Assembly (NCBI RefSeq): GCF_002204185.1
Contig: NZ_MXPU01000002.1
Coordinates: 370,221 to 434,220 of the forward strand
Direction of reading: 5' to 3'
DNA length: 64,000 bases
DNA from: Rhizobium esperanzae
GTDB taxonomy: Bacteria; Pseudomonadota; Alphaproteobacteria; Rhizobiales; Rhizobiaceae
This document shows, in pieces, positions 48,186-57,713 of the stretch; the first letter of the stretch is position 1, and every line of letters begins with the position of its first letter. The notes beneath the pieces are model-generated. The model was not told where the DNA came from, searched no databases, and was given only the letters and a program-made list of their open reading frames with translations. The position numbers and the translations under genes were made by a program.

Positions 48186-48671
48186 TCAGCGTCCTCCATC
48201 AAAACCAAAGAGACCAAGCGATGTTGCCTGGCCAGGCGGGCTGTTTGCACCGGGCTTGGTCTGCCAGCCCGGTGCGACCGTGTCGTCACTCGCCGCAGGG
48301 ACCGTCTTGTCCGCAAAGTAGACCTGCTCGGCAATATCGAGCTTATCGGCTGCAATGAGGGCGTCCTCATTCCAGCCCTTGGCGGCAAGGTTGCGGATGC
48401 GGAAATTCTGGCCCTCGAGACCGACCATTATATTCACGCCCAGCATGATCGCCGCGCCCGCCGGCCCCAGACCGGGTTCGTCCATCAGTGCGCCGCCGAT
48501 TGCCTGCAAGAGAAACGCCGCGGCCGCATGCAGCCATAGCCGGTGCACCAGCAGCCAAACCCATGGAAACAGGAAGCCGAGCCAGGTGAAGCCGTCGCGA
48601 ATCGTGCGCACCTCTTCGGTCGCTACGCTCGCCCCGCCCGGCGGTGTCAGGAAAATATAGCTTGAGGTCAT
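48186..48671 (-). CDS. DUF2628 family membrane protein
   Basis: A 161-residue protein of the DUF2628 type. After an N-terminal segment containing [23 protein letters not shown], there are hydrophobic stretches at about 25-46, 47-62 and 70-85, and a polar, Pro/Gly-rich C-terminal tail from about residue 105. It lies 2 nt upstream of hisH and 21 nt downstream of hisB, so it is probably cotranscribed with the his genes. Function unknown. Confidence 0.78.
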   Translation of the reverse strand: MTSSYIFLTPPGGASVATEEVRTIRDGFTWLGFLFPWVWLLVHRLWLHAAAAFLLQAIGGALMDEPGLGPAGAAIMLGVNIMVGLEGQNFRIRNLAAKGWNEDALIAADKLDIAEQVYFADKTVPAASDDTVAPGWQTKPGANSPPGQATSLGLFGFDGGR

Positions 48672-48692
48672 TGTCGCCGCTCCCTGAGGGGC

Positions 48693-49301
48693 TCAGACCA
48701 GCGTGCCCTTCGTTGAGGGAACACGGCCCGCCTGTCTCGCATCGATCTCTGTCGCCGTGCGCAATGCGCGGGCGACCGCCTTGAAGCATGTCTCGGCAAT
48801 ATGGTGGTTGTTGGCGCCATAATGGTTGAGAATATGCAAGGTGATGCCGGCGTTCTGCGCGAGCGCCTGGAAGAACTCGCGCACGAGCTCCGTGTCGAAG
48901 GTGCCGATCTTCGGCGCGCTGAAGGCGACATTCCAGACGAGGAAGGGCCGACCCGAAAGATCGACCGCAGCCTTGGTCATCGTCTCGTCCATGGCGAGGT
49001 CGATCGAAGCGTAGCGTGTGATGCCGCGCCGGTCACCGAGCGCTTTCGAGATCGCTTGGCCGATCGCAATGCCGGTATCTTCGACCGTATGATGATCGTC
49101 GATATGCAGGTCGCCCTTGGCGTCGATTTCCATGTCGATGAGGGAATGCCGCGAAAGCTGGTCGAGCATATGGTCGAAGAAGCCGACGCCGGTCGAAATC
49201 TTCGATTTGCCGGTGCCGTCGAGGTTGACGGAAACGGAAATCGACGTCTCGTTGGTCTTGCGGGCAACGCTGCCCCTGCGGCTTGCTGCGGTCTCGGCCA
49301 T
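48693..49301 (-). CDS. hisB: Imidazoleglycerol-phosphate dehydratase
   Basis: Dehydrates imidazoleglycerol phosphate to imidazole acetol phosphate. The monofunctional 202-residue form shows the metal-binding motifs [17 protein letters not shown] near residue 38, [14 protein letters not shown] near residue 68 and [15 protein letters not shown] near 155. ATG 49301 follows GGAGGG; the longer frame to 49391 is not supported. First gene of the his run, divergent from hslV. Confidence 0.96.
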   Translation of the reverse strand: MAETAASRRGSVARKTNETSISVSVNLDGTGKSKISTGVGFFDHMLDQLSRHSLIDMEIDAKGDLHIDDHHTVEDTGIAIGQAISKALGDRRGITRYASIDLAMDETMTKAAVDLSGRPFLVWNVAFSAPKIGTFDTELVREFFQALAQNAGITLHILNHYGANNHHIAETCFKAVARALRTATEIDARQAGRVPSTKGTLV

Positions 49302-49478
49302 GTGGCCCTCCATCGGAATAAGGCCGTTCCTTATCAGGCGCATCGGCAAATATCCAGAAGCCGGCCAGGAGAAAAGCCCGCCCATTTGCAATCGGCTCCG
49401 GCCTGCTTACATAGGGTTCAACAAGGGCCGGTTTGCGGTCTCGTATAAAGGCCCGCGTCATGGGCAGACAGGTGTTTT

Positions 49479-50006
49479 ATGACAACAATCATTACAGTTC
49501 GAAAAGGCGGCAAGGTGGTGATGGCGGGCGATGGCCAGGTGAGCCTCGGCCAGACCGTCATGAAGGGCAATGCCCGCAAGGTGCGGCGCATCGGCAAGGG
49601 CGAGGTCATCGCCGGTTTCGCCGGCGCCACGGCTGACGCCTTCACCCTGCTCGAAAGGCTTGAAAAGAAGCTGGAGCAATATCCCGGCCAGCTGATGCGC
49701 GCCGCCGTCGAGCTCGCCAAGGACTGGCGCACCGACAAATACCTGCGTAATCTCGAAGCCATGATGCTCGTCGCCGACAAGTCGATCACGCTAGCAATCA
49801 CCGGCAACGGCGATGTTCTGGAGCCCGAACATGGCACGACGGCGATCGGTTCTGGCGGCAATTTTGCCTTCGCCGCCGCCCGTGCACTGATGGATACCGA
49901 CAAATCGGCCGAGGAGATCGCCCGGCGCGCCCTCGATATCGCCGCCGACATCTGCGTCTACACCAACCACAATATCGTGGTGGAACTGCTGGACGTCGAA
50001 AGCTGA
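49479..50006 (+). CDS. hslV: ATP-dependent protease proteolytic subunit HslV
   Basis: Peptidase ring of the HslUV protease. The 175-residue product begins [22 protein letters not shown]; after Met removal, the N-terminal threonine is the nucleophile. Conserved [26 protein letters not shown] and [23 protein letters not shown] blocks are present. It is followed after 105 nt by hslU; the gap is larger than the overlap or short spacer common in other bacteria. Confidence 0.96.
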   Translation: MTTIITVRKGGKVVMAGDGQVSLGQTVMKGNARKVRRIGKGEVIAGFAGATADAFTLLERLEKKLEQYPGQLMRAAVELAKDWRTDKYLRNLEAMMLVADKSITLAITGNGDVLEPEHGTTAIGSGGNFAFAAARALMDTDKSAEEIARRALDIAADICVYTNHNIVVELLDVES

Positions 50007-50111
50007 ATCCCGGGCCTTTCGGCTGCTGCCGCGGCTGACCTGCCGCGGCGCGACAACGATGAATTGCGGCCGGGCGCCGATGGTTCCGGACCGCCAGGAG
50101 AATGATACGCA

Positions 50112-51419
50112 ATGACGACCTTTTCCCCCCGCGAGATCGTTTCCGAACTCGATCGCTACATCATCGGCCAGCATGATGCCAAACGCGCCGTCGCGATCGC
50201 GCTGCGCAACCGCTGGCGTCGCCAGCAGCTCGACCCGAGCCTGCGCGACGAAGTCATGCCGAAAAACATCCTGATGATCGGCCCGACCGGTGTCGGTAAG
50301 ACGGAGATTTCCCGCCGTCTGGCAAAACTTGCCGGCGCGCCTTTCATCAAGGTCGAAGCCACCAAGTTCACCGAAGTCGGTTACGTCGGCCGTGATGTCG
50401 AGCAGATCATCCGCGATCTGGTCGAGGTCGGCATCGGCCTGGTGCGCGAAAAGAAGCGGGCCGAGGTCCAGGCCAAGGCGCATGTGAGCGCCGAGGAGCG
50501 TGTGCTCGATGCGCTGGTCGGCACCACCGCTTCGCCCGCCACCCGCGAAAGTTTCCGCAAGAAGCTGAGGGACGGCGAACTCGACGACAAGGAAATCGAC
50601 ATCGAAGTGGCCGACGCCGGTTCCGGCATGGGCGGCTTCGAAATACCCGGCATGCCGGGCGCCAATATCGGCGTGCTCAACCTGTCGGAAATGTTCGGCA
50701 AGGCGATGGGCGGCCGCACCAAGAAGGTCCGCACGACGGTCAAGGCTTCCTATACCGATCTGATCCGCGATGAATCCGATAAGCTGATCGACAACGAGGT
50801 GATCCAGCGCGAGGCCGTCCGCTCTACCGAAAACGACGGCATCGTCTTCCTCGACGAGATCGACAAGATCGCCGCCCGCGACGGCGGCATGGGCGCCGGC
50901 GTTTCGCGCGAAGGTGTCCAGCGCGATCTCCTGCCACTCGTCGAAGGCACGACGGTTTCGACTAAATACGGGCCTGTGAAGACGGACCATATCCTCTTCA
51001 TCGCCTCCGGCGCCTTCCATGTCTCCAAACCCTCGGATCTCTTGCCGGAGCTGCAGGGTCGCCTGCCGATCCGCGTCGAGTTGCGTCCGCTGAACAAGGA
51101 GGACTTCCGCCGGATCCTGACGGAAACCGAAGCAAGCCTCATCCGCCAGTATAGGGCGCTGATGGAAACCGAAAATCTGAACCTCGATTTCACCGAGGAC
51201 GCGATCGATGCGCTCGCCGATGTCGCCGTGCACTTGAACTCCTCGGTCGAGAATATCGGCGCACGCCGGCTGCAGACGGTGATGGAGCGGGTGTTGGACG
51301 ATATTTCCTACAATGCGCCCGATCGGGCCGGGGCAGCCATCACGATCGATGCAGCCTATGTGCGCGAACATGTCGGCGATCTTGCGCAGAATACCGACCT
51401 GTCACGCTTCATCCTGTGA
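50112..51419 (+). CDS. hslU: ATP-dependent protease ATPase subunit HslU
   Basis: AAA+ unfoldase that feeds substrates to HslV. The 435-residue protein starts [24 protein letters not shown] and has Walker [14 protein letters not shown] near residue 57, the I domain (about 105-215) and Walker [15 protein letters not shown] near residue 247; the C terminus ends in the NTDLSRFIL tail that docks into HslV. A CAGGAGAATGATACGC leader provides the ribosome-binding site. Confidence 0.96.
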   Translation: MTTFSPREIVSELDRYIIGQHDAKRAVAIALRNRWRRQQLDPSLRDEVMPKNILMIGPTGVGKTEISRRLAKLAGAPFIKVEATKFTEVGYVGRDVEQIIRDLVEVGIGLVREKKRAEVQAKAHVSAEERVLDALVGTTASPATRESFRKKLRDGELDDKEIDIEVADAGSGMGGFEIPGMPGANIGVLNLSEMFGKAMGGRTKKVRTTVKASYTDLIRDESDKLIDNEVIQREAVRSTENDGIVFLDEIDKIAARDGGMGAGVSREGVQRDLLPLVEGTTVSTKYGPVKTDHILFIASGAFHVSKPSDLLPELQGRLPIRVELRPLNKEDFRRILTETEASLIRQYRALMETENLNLDFTEDAIDALADVAVHLNSSVENIGARRLQTVMERVLDDISYNAPDRAGAAITIDAAYVREHVGDLAQNTDLSRFIL

Positions 51420-51485
51420 TATCGACGCACCGGTTCATGGCTTTACCGATGTGAATGCCGCATTCTGTTGACCTCGGCTATCGAC

Positions 51486-51524
51486 AACGGGCCTTTTCCT
51501 TCTTAGTGAAGGCCCGTTTTGTTT
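51486..51524 (+). terminator. Terminator of hslVU
   Basis: Inverted repeat AACGGGCCTT (51486-51495) / AAGGCCCGTT (51509-51518) with a 13-nt loop, followed by TTGTTTTT. It ends the hslVU transcript. Confidence 0.85.
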
Positions 51525-51584
51525 TTCGCCGCGGCTTTATTCGGCCAAGATTCTGGTCCAGTCAGCCGCATCGCGAACAGGACG

Positions 51585-52556
51585 ATGAACGGACGGGATA
51601 AGCGGATCGTGCGACGCCTTTTGACAAGCCTTTTGATTGCCGTTGCCCTGGTGAATTCGGCGCCTGCCTTCGCCATGCAGACGGTGCCGGCCGGCAATCG
51701 CCATGCTGAGCAGCCCGATATTCCCGGCGCGTCCGTCCGCCGCACCAAGGGCACCAAGAGCAGCTTCGATCTGAAATATGAGAAGGTCCATGAGCTTCTC
51801 GCGACCGATCGCGAGCTGATGGCCAAGATCCGCAAGGTTTCCAGCGCTTACGGCATCAATCCTATCCATGTCATCGGCGCGATCGTCGGCGAACATACCT
51901 ATAATGTCGACGCCTACGACCGGCTGCAGGCCTATTATGTCAAGGCGGCCTCTTATGCCGGGGAAAGTTTCCGCTTCGCCTATGACGGCGAAAACGTCGA
52001 TGATTTCGTGGCGCGGCCGCAATTTGCGCAGTGCAAGGGCAAGAGTGATTCCTACACGCTCTGGTCCTGCCGCGAAGATGTCTGGGAAAGCGATTTCCGC
52101 GGCAAGACGGTGGGCGGCGAGAGCTTCCCCAACAACCGCTTCAGCGCGGTCTTCTTCCAGCCCTTTTACGCCGGCCAGACCTTCGGCCTCGGCCAGGTCA
52201 ATCCCCTGACGGCGCTGATGCTTTCCGATCTCGTCAGCCGCGTCTCCGGCTATCCGAAGCTGAACGAGAAGAATGCCGGCGACGTCTATAAGGCGATCAT
52301 GGATCCCGACATCTCGCTCGCCTTCGTCGCGGCCTCGATCCGCCGGTCGATCGATGATTACAAGGAGATTGCCGGCATGGACATCTCAGGCAACCCCGGC
52401 CTGACGGCGACGCTGTACAATGTCGGCAACTCACGCCAGCGTGCCGCAGCCCTGGCTGCGAAAAACCGCTCTTCCGGCGCGACCGTTTGGCCCGAAGAGA
52501 ATTATTACGGCTGGCTGATCAACGACAAGCTGGACGAACTCAAGGGCCTGCTCTAG
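51585..52556 (+). CDS. Exported DUF1402 family protein
   Basis: A 323-residue protein with a Sec signal peptide: basic MNGRDKRIVRR, hydrophobic LLTSLLIAVALVN and a likely cleavage after SAPAFA (about residue 31). The mature part fits the DUF1402 family, with AYGINPIHVIGAIVGEHTYNVDAYD near residue 105, FGLGQVNPLTALMLSD near residue 205 and TLYNVGNSRQRA near 275. The glutamate in GAIVGEH and the GQVNP segment recall lysozyme-fold transglycosylases, so a cell-wall role is possible but not shown. ATG 51585 is set by the signal peptide. Confidence 0.82.
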   Translation: MNGRDKRIVRRLLTSLLIAVALVNSAPAFAMQTVPAGNRHAEQPDIPGASVRRTKGTKSSFDLKYEKVHELLATDRELMAKIRKVSSAYGINPIHVIGAIVGEHTYNVDAYDRLQAYYVKAASYAGESFRFAYDGENVDDFVARPQFAQCKGKSDSYTLWSCREDVWESDFRGKTVGGESFPNNRFSAVFFQPFYAGQTFGLGQVNPLTALMLSDLVSRVSGYPKLNEKNAGDVYKAIMDPDISLAFVAASIRRSIDDYKEIAGMDISGNPGLTATLYNVGNSRQRAAALAAKNRSSGATVWPEENYYGWLINDKLDELKGLL

Positions 52557-52604
52557 CTTCAAGCTTGCCGGGAAGGCGTCGCTCTTCCCCGAAAGGCTTT
52601 GACG

Positions 52605-54017
52605 ATGGACATGCGTCCGGACCCCTTCGTTCCGCCGGCACCGCTGCCGCGCACCGTGCCCCCGAGCCGGCTGGATATCATCCGAATCATCCTGCGCAAC
52701 CCGCTCGAACTCTGGGGCGAGCCTTCTTATACTTTGCCCTGGATCAAGACGAGTTTCTTCGGGCAACACACCCTCATCGTCAACGATCCCGGCTTGATCA
52801 AGCACGTGCTGGTCGACAATGCCGCCAATTACCGCATGTCCGACATTCGCCAGTTGGTGCTGCGGCCGATCCTGCGTGATGGGTTGTTGACGGCGGAAGG
52901 CCAGGTCTGGAAGCGATCACGAAAGGCGGTCGCGCCGGTCTTCACGCCGCGCCACGCCAAAGGTTTTGCCGGCCAGATGCTGCGGCAATCGGAAGATTTC
53001 GTCCGCAAATACGAGAATGTCGATGCGGCTGGCCAGGTCTTCGATATCGCCACCGACATGACCGATCTGACCTTTGCTATTCTTGCCGAGACGCTGTTTT
53101 CCGGCGAAATCGTCTCGTCGAGCGGTCATTTCGCCGACGACGTCAATCAGCTTCTCCACCGCATGGGCCGCATCGACCCGATGGACCTGCTGCGCGCGCC
53201 CGCCTGGGTGCCGCGTCTCACCCGAATCGGCGGTCAGAAGGTACTGGAAAAATTCAGGGCGATCGTTCGCGATACCATGGATATGCGTCTGGCGAAGATG
53301 AAGGCCGATCGCGCCGCCGCACCGGACGATTTTCTGACGCTGCTCCTGGAACAGGCAGGTCCGGATGGCCTGACCAAGGAGGAGATCGAGGACAATATCC
53401 TGACTTTCATCGGTGCCGGGCACGAGACGACGGCGCGTGCGCTTGCCTGGACGCTCTATTGTGTGGCCAACAGCCCGCATATTCGCGAGGCGATGGAGAC
53501 GGAGATCGATGCCGTCCTGGCGACTGGAGCCGAACCGGTGGAATGGCTGGATCTGATGCCGGTGACGCGGGCGGCCTTTGAAGAAGCTCTCAGACTTTAT
53601 CCGCCGGCCCCCTCGATTAATCGCGCCGCCATAGCCGATGACCTCTGGATAAACGCCAAAGGCGAAAAGGTCGAAATACCGGCCGATATCACCGTGCTTA
53701 TCATGCCTTGGACGCTGCATCGTCACGAACTTTATTGGGAAAAGCCGCGCGCCTATATGCCGGAGCGCTTCCTGCCGGAAAACCGTGGCAGCATCGGCCG
53801 CTTCCAGTTTCTGCCGTTCGGCGCTGGCCCGCGCGTCTGCATCGGCGCGACCTTCGCGCTGCAGGAGGCGGTGATCGCACTGGCCGTGATGATGCACCGT
53901 TTCCGTTTCGATCAGACGGCAACCACCAATCCCTGGCCGGTGCAGAAACTGACGACTCAGCCGCAGAACGGGCTTCCCATGCGCGTGACGTCGCGCATAA
54001 TTTCCCGAACGGCATAA
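52605..54017 (+). CDS. Cytochrome P450
   Basis: Soluble bacterial P450 monooxygenase of 470 residues. The I-helix motif is FIGAGHETTARAL near residue 268, the ExxR motif is in FEEALRLYPPAP near residue 328, and the haem-thiolate loop is FGAGPRVCIGATFAL near residue 410 with the Cys ligand. The closest type appears to be the fatty-acid/CYP102-like general group; substrate and redox partner cannot be assigned, and no ferredoxin or reductase gene lies nearby. ATG 52605 is used, with GAAAGG upstream; a TTG 6 nt earlier is in frame. Confidence 0.92.
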   Translation: MDMRPDPFVPPAPLPRTVPPSRLDIIRIILRNPLELWGEPSYTLPWIKTSFFGQHTLIVNDPGLIKHVLVDNAANYRMSDIRQLVLRPILRDGLLTAEGQVWKRSRKAVAPVFTPRHAKGFAGQMLRQSEDFVRKYENVDAAGQVFDIATDMTDLTFAILAETLFSGEIVSSSGHFADDVNQLLHRMGRIDPMDLLRAPAWVPRLTRIGGQKVLEKFRAIVRDTMDMRLAKMKADRAAAPDDFLTLLLEQAGPDGLTKEEIEDNILTFIGAGHETTARALAWTLYCVANSPHIREAMETEIDAVLATGAEPVEWLDLMPVTRAAFEEALRLYPPAPSINRAAIADDLWINAKGEKVEIPADITVLIMPWTLHRHELYWEKPRAYMPERFLPENRGSIGRFQFLPFGAGPRVCIGATFALQEAVIALAVMMHRFRFDQTATTNPWPVQKLTTQPQNGLPMRVTSRIISRTA

Positions 54018-54102
54018 ATCTTTCGAACTATTGCGGAATTGACTGTGAATGAAAGCCGGGCAAAGTGGCAGCATTCACAGGCGTTGCCAGGGAGAATATC
54101 GC

Positions 54103-56274
54103 ATGAGCCGCATTGATAAGAACGGTCTTGCCATCGAAACCGTCCTTCACGATTTCCTGACGCAGGAGGTTCTGCCGGGTCTGGCGATCGATGCGGACAG
54201 GTTCTTTGCCGATTTTTCGGCGATCGTCCACGATCTCGCCCCGCGCAATCGCGCGCTGCTGGCCAAACGCGACGAACTGCAGACGAAGATCGATGACTGG
54301 TATCGCCAGCATGGCGTCCCGTTGGATATGGACGAATATCAGTCCTTTCTCCGCAGCATCGGCTACCTTCTGCCGGAAGGATCGGACTTCCAGGTCTCGA
54401 CCGGAAAGGTCGATCCAGAGATTGCCTCGATCGCCGGTCCGCAGCTCGTCGTTCCCGTGATGAATGCGCGTTACGCCCTGAACGCCGCCAATGCCCGCTG
54501 GGGCTCGCTCTATGACGCGCTCTACGGCACCGACGCCATTCCCGAGGGCGACGGCGCCGAGAAAGGCAAGGGCTACAATCCGAAGCGCGGCGAAAAGGTC
54601 ATCGCCTGGGTGCGTGATTTCCTGGATACGGCGGCGCCGCTCCAGGACAGCCGCTGGAAGGATGTCGGCAGCTTCGCCGTCAAGGACGGAACGCTCGTCG
54701 TCAGATCGGTCGACGGCGAGCAGACAATGCTCGGGAATGGCGGGCATTTTGCCGGCTATCGCGGTGAAGCCGCGGCGCCGACCCGCATTCTCCTGAAGAA
54801 TAACGGCATTCATATCGATATCGTCATCGACCCCACAACGGCGATCGGCAAGGCCGATCCGGCCCATATTTCCGATGTCTGGCTGGAATCGGCGATCACC
54901 ACGATCATGGACTGCGAGGATTCGATTGCCGCCGTCGATGCTGAAGATAAGGTCGTCGTCTATCGCAACTGGCTCGGCCTGATGAAGGGCGATCTGCGGG
55001 AAGAAGTGGCAAAGGGCGGAACGACCTTCATCCGCGAACTCAACCCGGATCTGGACTATACCGGCCCGGATGGCGCTTCGTTCGAGGTGCATCGCCGTTC
55101 GTTGATGCTGGTGCGCAATGTCGGCCATCTCATGACCAATCCCGCGATCCTCGACAAGGACGGCGACGAAGTGCCTGAGGGCATCATGGATGCCGTCATC
55201 ACCGCTCTGATCGCGCTTTACGATATCGGTCCCGGCGGCCGGAAGAAGAATTCCCGCACCGGCTCTATGTATGTGGTCAAGCCGAAGATGCATGGGCCAG
55301 AAGAGGTCGCCTTCGCCGTCGAGATTTTCTCCCGGGTCGAAGATGCGCTCGGCATGGCGCGCAACACCATCAAGATGGGCATCATGGACGAGGAGCGGCG
55401 CACGACGGTCAACCTCAAGGAGTGCATTCGTGCCGCCCGCGAGCGCGTCGTCTTCATCAATACCGGTTTCCTCGACCGCACCGGCGACGAGATCCATACT
55501 TCGATGGAAGCCGGTCCGATGATTCGCAAGGGCGATATGCGCCAGGCAGCGTGGATATCGGCCTATGAGAACTGGAACGTTGATATCGGTCTGGAATGCG
55601 GCCTCTCCGGCCATGCGCAGATCGGCAAGGGCATGTGGGCGATGCCGGACCTGATGGCGGCGATGCTGGAACAGAAGATCGCCCACCCCAAGGCCGGCGC
55701 CAATACCGCCTGGGTGCCTTCGCCGACGGCTGCAACCCTGCATGCCACCCATTATCACCGCGTCAATGTCGCCCGGGTTCAACAGGGGCTGAAGGACCGG
55801 GCCCGCGCCAAGCTGTCAGACATTCTCTCCGTGCCGGTTGCGGTGCGGCCGAACTGGACGCCGGAGGAAATCCAGCGAGAGCTCGATAACAATGCCCAGG
55901 GTATCCTCGGCTATGTCGTGCGCTGGATCGATCAGGGTGTCGGCTGCTCGAAAGTGCCCGACATCAACAACGTCGGCCTGATGGAGGATCGCGCGACCTT
56001 GCGCATTTCGGCCCAGCACATGGCGAATTGGCTGCATCATAAGGTCGTCACCGAAGCTCACATCGTCGAAACGATGAAACGCATGGCTGCCATCGTCGAT
56101 CGGCAGAACGAGTCGGATCCGGCCTACCGGCCAATGGCCGGCAATTTCGATGATTCGATCGCCTTCCAGGCCGCCCTCGATCTCGTCCTGAAGGGCAGGG
56201 AGCAACCGAACGGCTATACGGAACCAGTGCTTCACCGCCGCCGCCTCGAGCTCAAGGCGAAACAATCGGGGTGA
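54103..56274 (+). CDS. glcB: Malate synthase G
   Basis: Condenses glyoxylate and acetyl-CoA to malate. The 723-residue length is typical of the G isoform. Visible motifs are [20 protein letters not shown] near residue 127, [19 protein letters not shown] near residue 268, [15 protein letters not shown] near 336, [14 protein letters not shown] [15 protein letters not shown] near 430 and [17 protein letters not shown] near 510. ATG 54103 follows a strong CAGGGAG site; longer in-frame starts are not supported. Isocitrate lyase is not in the window. Confidence 0.96.
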   Translation: MSRIDKNGLAIETVLHDFLTQEVLPGLAIDADRFFADFSAIVHDLAPRNRALLAKRDELQTKIDDWYRQHGVPLDMDEYQSFLRSIGYLLPEGSDFQVSTGKVDPEIASIAGPQLVVPVMNARYALNAANARWGSLYDALYGTDAIPEGDGAEKGKGYNPKRGEKVIAWVRDFLDTAAPLQDSRWKDVGSFAVKDGTLVVRSVDGEQTMLGNGGHFAGYRGEAAAPTRILLKNNGIHIDIVIDPTTAIGKADPAHISDVWLESAITTIMDCEDSIAAVDAEDKVVVYRNWLGLMKGDLREEVAKGGTTFIRELNPDLDYTGPDGASFEVHRRSLMLVRNVGHLMTNPAILDKDGDEVPEGIMDAVITALIALYDIGPGGRKKNSRTGSMYVVKPKMHGPEEVAFAVEIFSRVEDALGMARNTIKMGIMDEERRTTVNLKECIRAARERVVFINTGFLDRTGDEIHTSMEAGPMIRKGDMRQAAWISAYENWNVDIGLECGLSGHAQIGKGMWAMPDLMAAMLEQKIAHPKAGANTAWVPSPTAATLHATHYHRVNVARVQQGLKDRARAKLSDILSVPVAVRPNWTPEEIQRELDNNAQGILGYVVRWIDQGVGCSKVPDINNVGLMEDRATLRISAQHMANWLHHKVVTEAHIVETMKRMAAIVDRQNESDPAYRPMAGNFDDSIAFQAALDLVLKGREQPNGYTEPVLHRRRLELKAKQSG

Positions 56275-56285
56275 CCGAGAATACG

Positions 56286-56322
56286 AAAAGGCCGCCGGGA
56301 CGACAGTCCGGCGGCCTTTTTT
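56286..56322. terminator. Bidirectional terminator between glcB and L,D-transpeptidase gene
   Basis: Perfect 13-bp inverted repeat (arms 56286-56298 and 56308-56320, core GGCCGCCGG) with a 9-nt loop; the plus strand ends in six T and the minus strand in four. Serves both convergent genes. Confidence 0.9.
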
Positions 56323-56343
56323 ATACCGAATTCGGTATCTAGC

Positions 56344-57027
56344 TTACTGGATGACGATGACCTTGGAGGTCCCCTTGCCGGGACGGACACGGCTGTAGAG
56401 GTCGATGACGTCCTGGTTCATCAGGCGAATGCAGCCCGAGGAAGCGGCGGTGCCGATCGAAGCCCACTCCGGCGTGCCGTGCAGGCGGAACAGGGTGTCC
56501 TTGCCGTCGTCGTTGAAGAGATACATGGCGCGCGCGCCGAGAGGATTGCTGAGGCCGGGGCCCATACCGTCTTCGACGTATTTGGCGACGTCGGGGCGGC
56601 GTTCGGCCATTTCCTTCGGCGGGTGCCAGGTCGGCCATTCCTGCTTCCAGGCGACGTAGGCGGTGCCGGCCCATGCGAAGCCCTGCTTGCCGACGCCGAT
56701 GCCGTAACGCATCGCCTTACCGTTCGGCAGGATGTAATAGAGGAAGCGCTCGCGCGTATTGACGATGATGGTGCCTGGACGCTCGGTGGTCTGGTAGCTG
56801 ACGACCTGGCGGCGGAACTGCGGCTTGACCCTGTCGATCGGGATCGCCGGGAGGGAATATCCGGCATCCTTCGTCACGCCATAGGCGTCGTTGAAGATTT
56901 GAGCTGTCTGTACCGTCGGGCCTGCGCCCTTATCGTCGACGGATGCGCTTTCGGAATTGGTGGAGCAGCCGGCCAGTGCGAGCGTCGTCAGCAGGCCAAA
57001 TACAAGGAATGCATTGCGGATGCGCAT
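56344..57027 (-). CDS. L,D-transpeptidase lipoprotein (YkuD family)
   Basis: Cross-links peptidoglycan or attaches proteins to it. The 227-residue precursor has a lipoprotein signal peptide (NAFLVFGLLTTLALAGCS, lipobox LAGC with Cys21). The YkuD domain starts around residue 83 (GTIIVNTRERFLYYILPNGKAMRYGIGVGK) and ends with the catalytic HGTPEWASIGTAASSGCIRLMNQDVIDLY, containing the invariant His, Ser, Cys and Arg. Probably outer- or inner-membrane anchored facing the periplasm. Convergent with glcB. Confidence 0.94.
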   Translation of the reverse strand: MRIRNAFLVFGLLTTLALAGCSTNSESASVDDKGAGPTVQTAQIFNDAYGVTKDAGYSLPAIPIDRVKPQFRRQVVSYQTTERPGTIIVNTRERFLYYILPNGKAMRYGIGVGKQGFAWAGTAYVAWKQEWPTWHPPKEMAERRPDVAKYVEDGMGPGLSNPLGARAMYLFNDDGKDTLFRLHGTPEWASIGTAASSGCIRLMNQDVIDLYSRVRPGKGTSKVIVIQ

Positions 57028-57206
57028 AGATAACTCTTGAAGTTTTTGGGCGAGGAGAACAGTCTTTCGACCATCGTTGATTATGGTTTATTTTCGATTA
57101 ACTTGCGCTTTGCAAGGCTACTGTGGCGCGACGAATTCGTCTGCTGCGCAAATTAAAAGCGCATGGTTTTTTTGCAACAACACACCCGGCTCTGCGACGG
57201 TTATCC

Positions 57207-57701
57207 ATGACGATTTTGAGCGTTTACAATAACAATCCGTTAATCGATGGCCGGCAATCGGACAGGGCCATGATCGTGCGGCGCGGAACGCAGATATTGC
57301 TGCATGAAATGCGCCATGCCGTGCTGCCGGAACTGCCGCTCGCCAGCGGCCGCCGCGCCGATCTGATCACGCTTTCGGAAAAGGGCGAAGTCTGGATTAT
57401 CGAAATCAAGACATCGATCGAGGATTTTCGGGTGGATCGCAAATGGCCGGAATACAGGCTGCATTGCGATCGCCTGTTCTTTGCGACTTATGAAGGTGTG
57501 CCGCTCGACATCTTTCCGGAGGAATGCGGGCTCTTTCTCTCGGATGGCTATGGCGCCCACATGATTCGCGAGGCGCCGGAACACCGCATGGCGCCGGCCA
57601 CGCGCAAATCCGTCACGCTCAGTTTCTCGCGTGCCGCCGCGCAAAGGCTGATGATGGCCGAATGGGCGAACGGAAAACCGTTCACCGTGGATGATGTCTG
57701 A
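57207..57701 (+). CDS. mmcB: MmcB-type putative DNA repair endonuclease
   Basis: A 164-residue protein of the MmcB (DUF1052) family; in Caulobacter MmcB is SOS-induced and needed for mitomycin C resistance. A PD-(D/E)xK nuclease core is visible: RRADLITLSEKGEVWIIEIKTSIEDF near residue 50, giving D...ExK with the expected spacing. Other conserved parts are LLHEMRHAVLPEL and CDRLFFAT. ATG 57207 starts the conserved MTILSVYNNNPLID; the frame is open to 57123 but without family similarity. The upstream gap has a degenerate LexA-like site. Confidence 0.85.
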   Translation: MTILSVYNNNPLIDGRQSDRAMIVRRGTQILLHEMRHAVLPELPLASGRRADLITLSEKGEVWIIEIKTSIEDFRVDRKWPEYRLHCDRLFFATYEGVPLDIFPEECGLFLSDGYGAHMIREAPEHRMAPATRKSVTLSFSRAAAQRLMMAEWANGKPFTVDDV

Positions 57702-57713
57702 CGAAGGTTTCGT

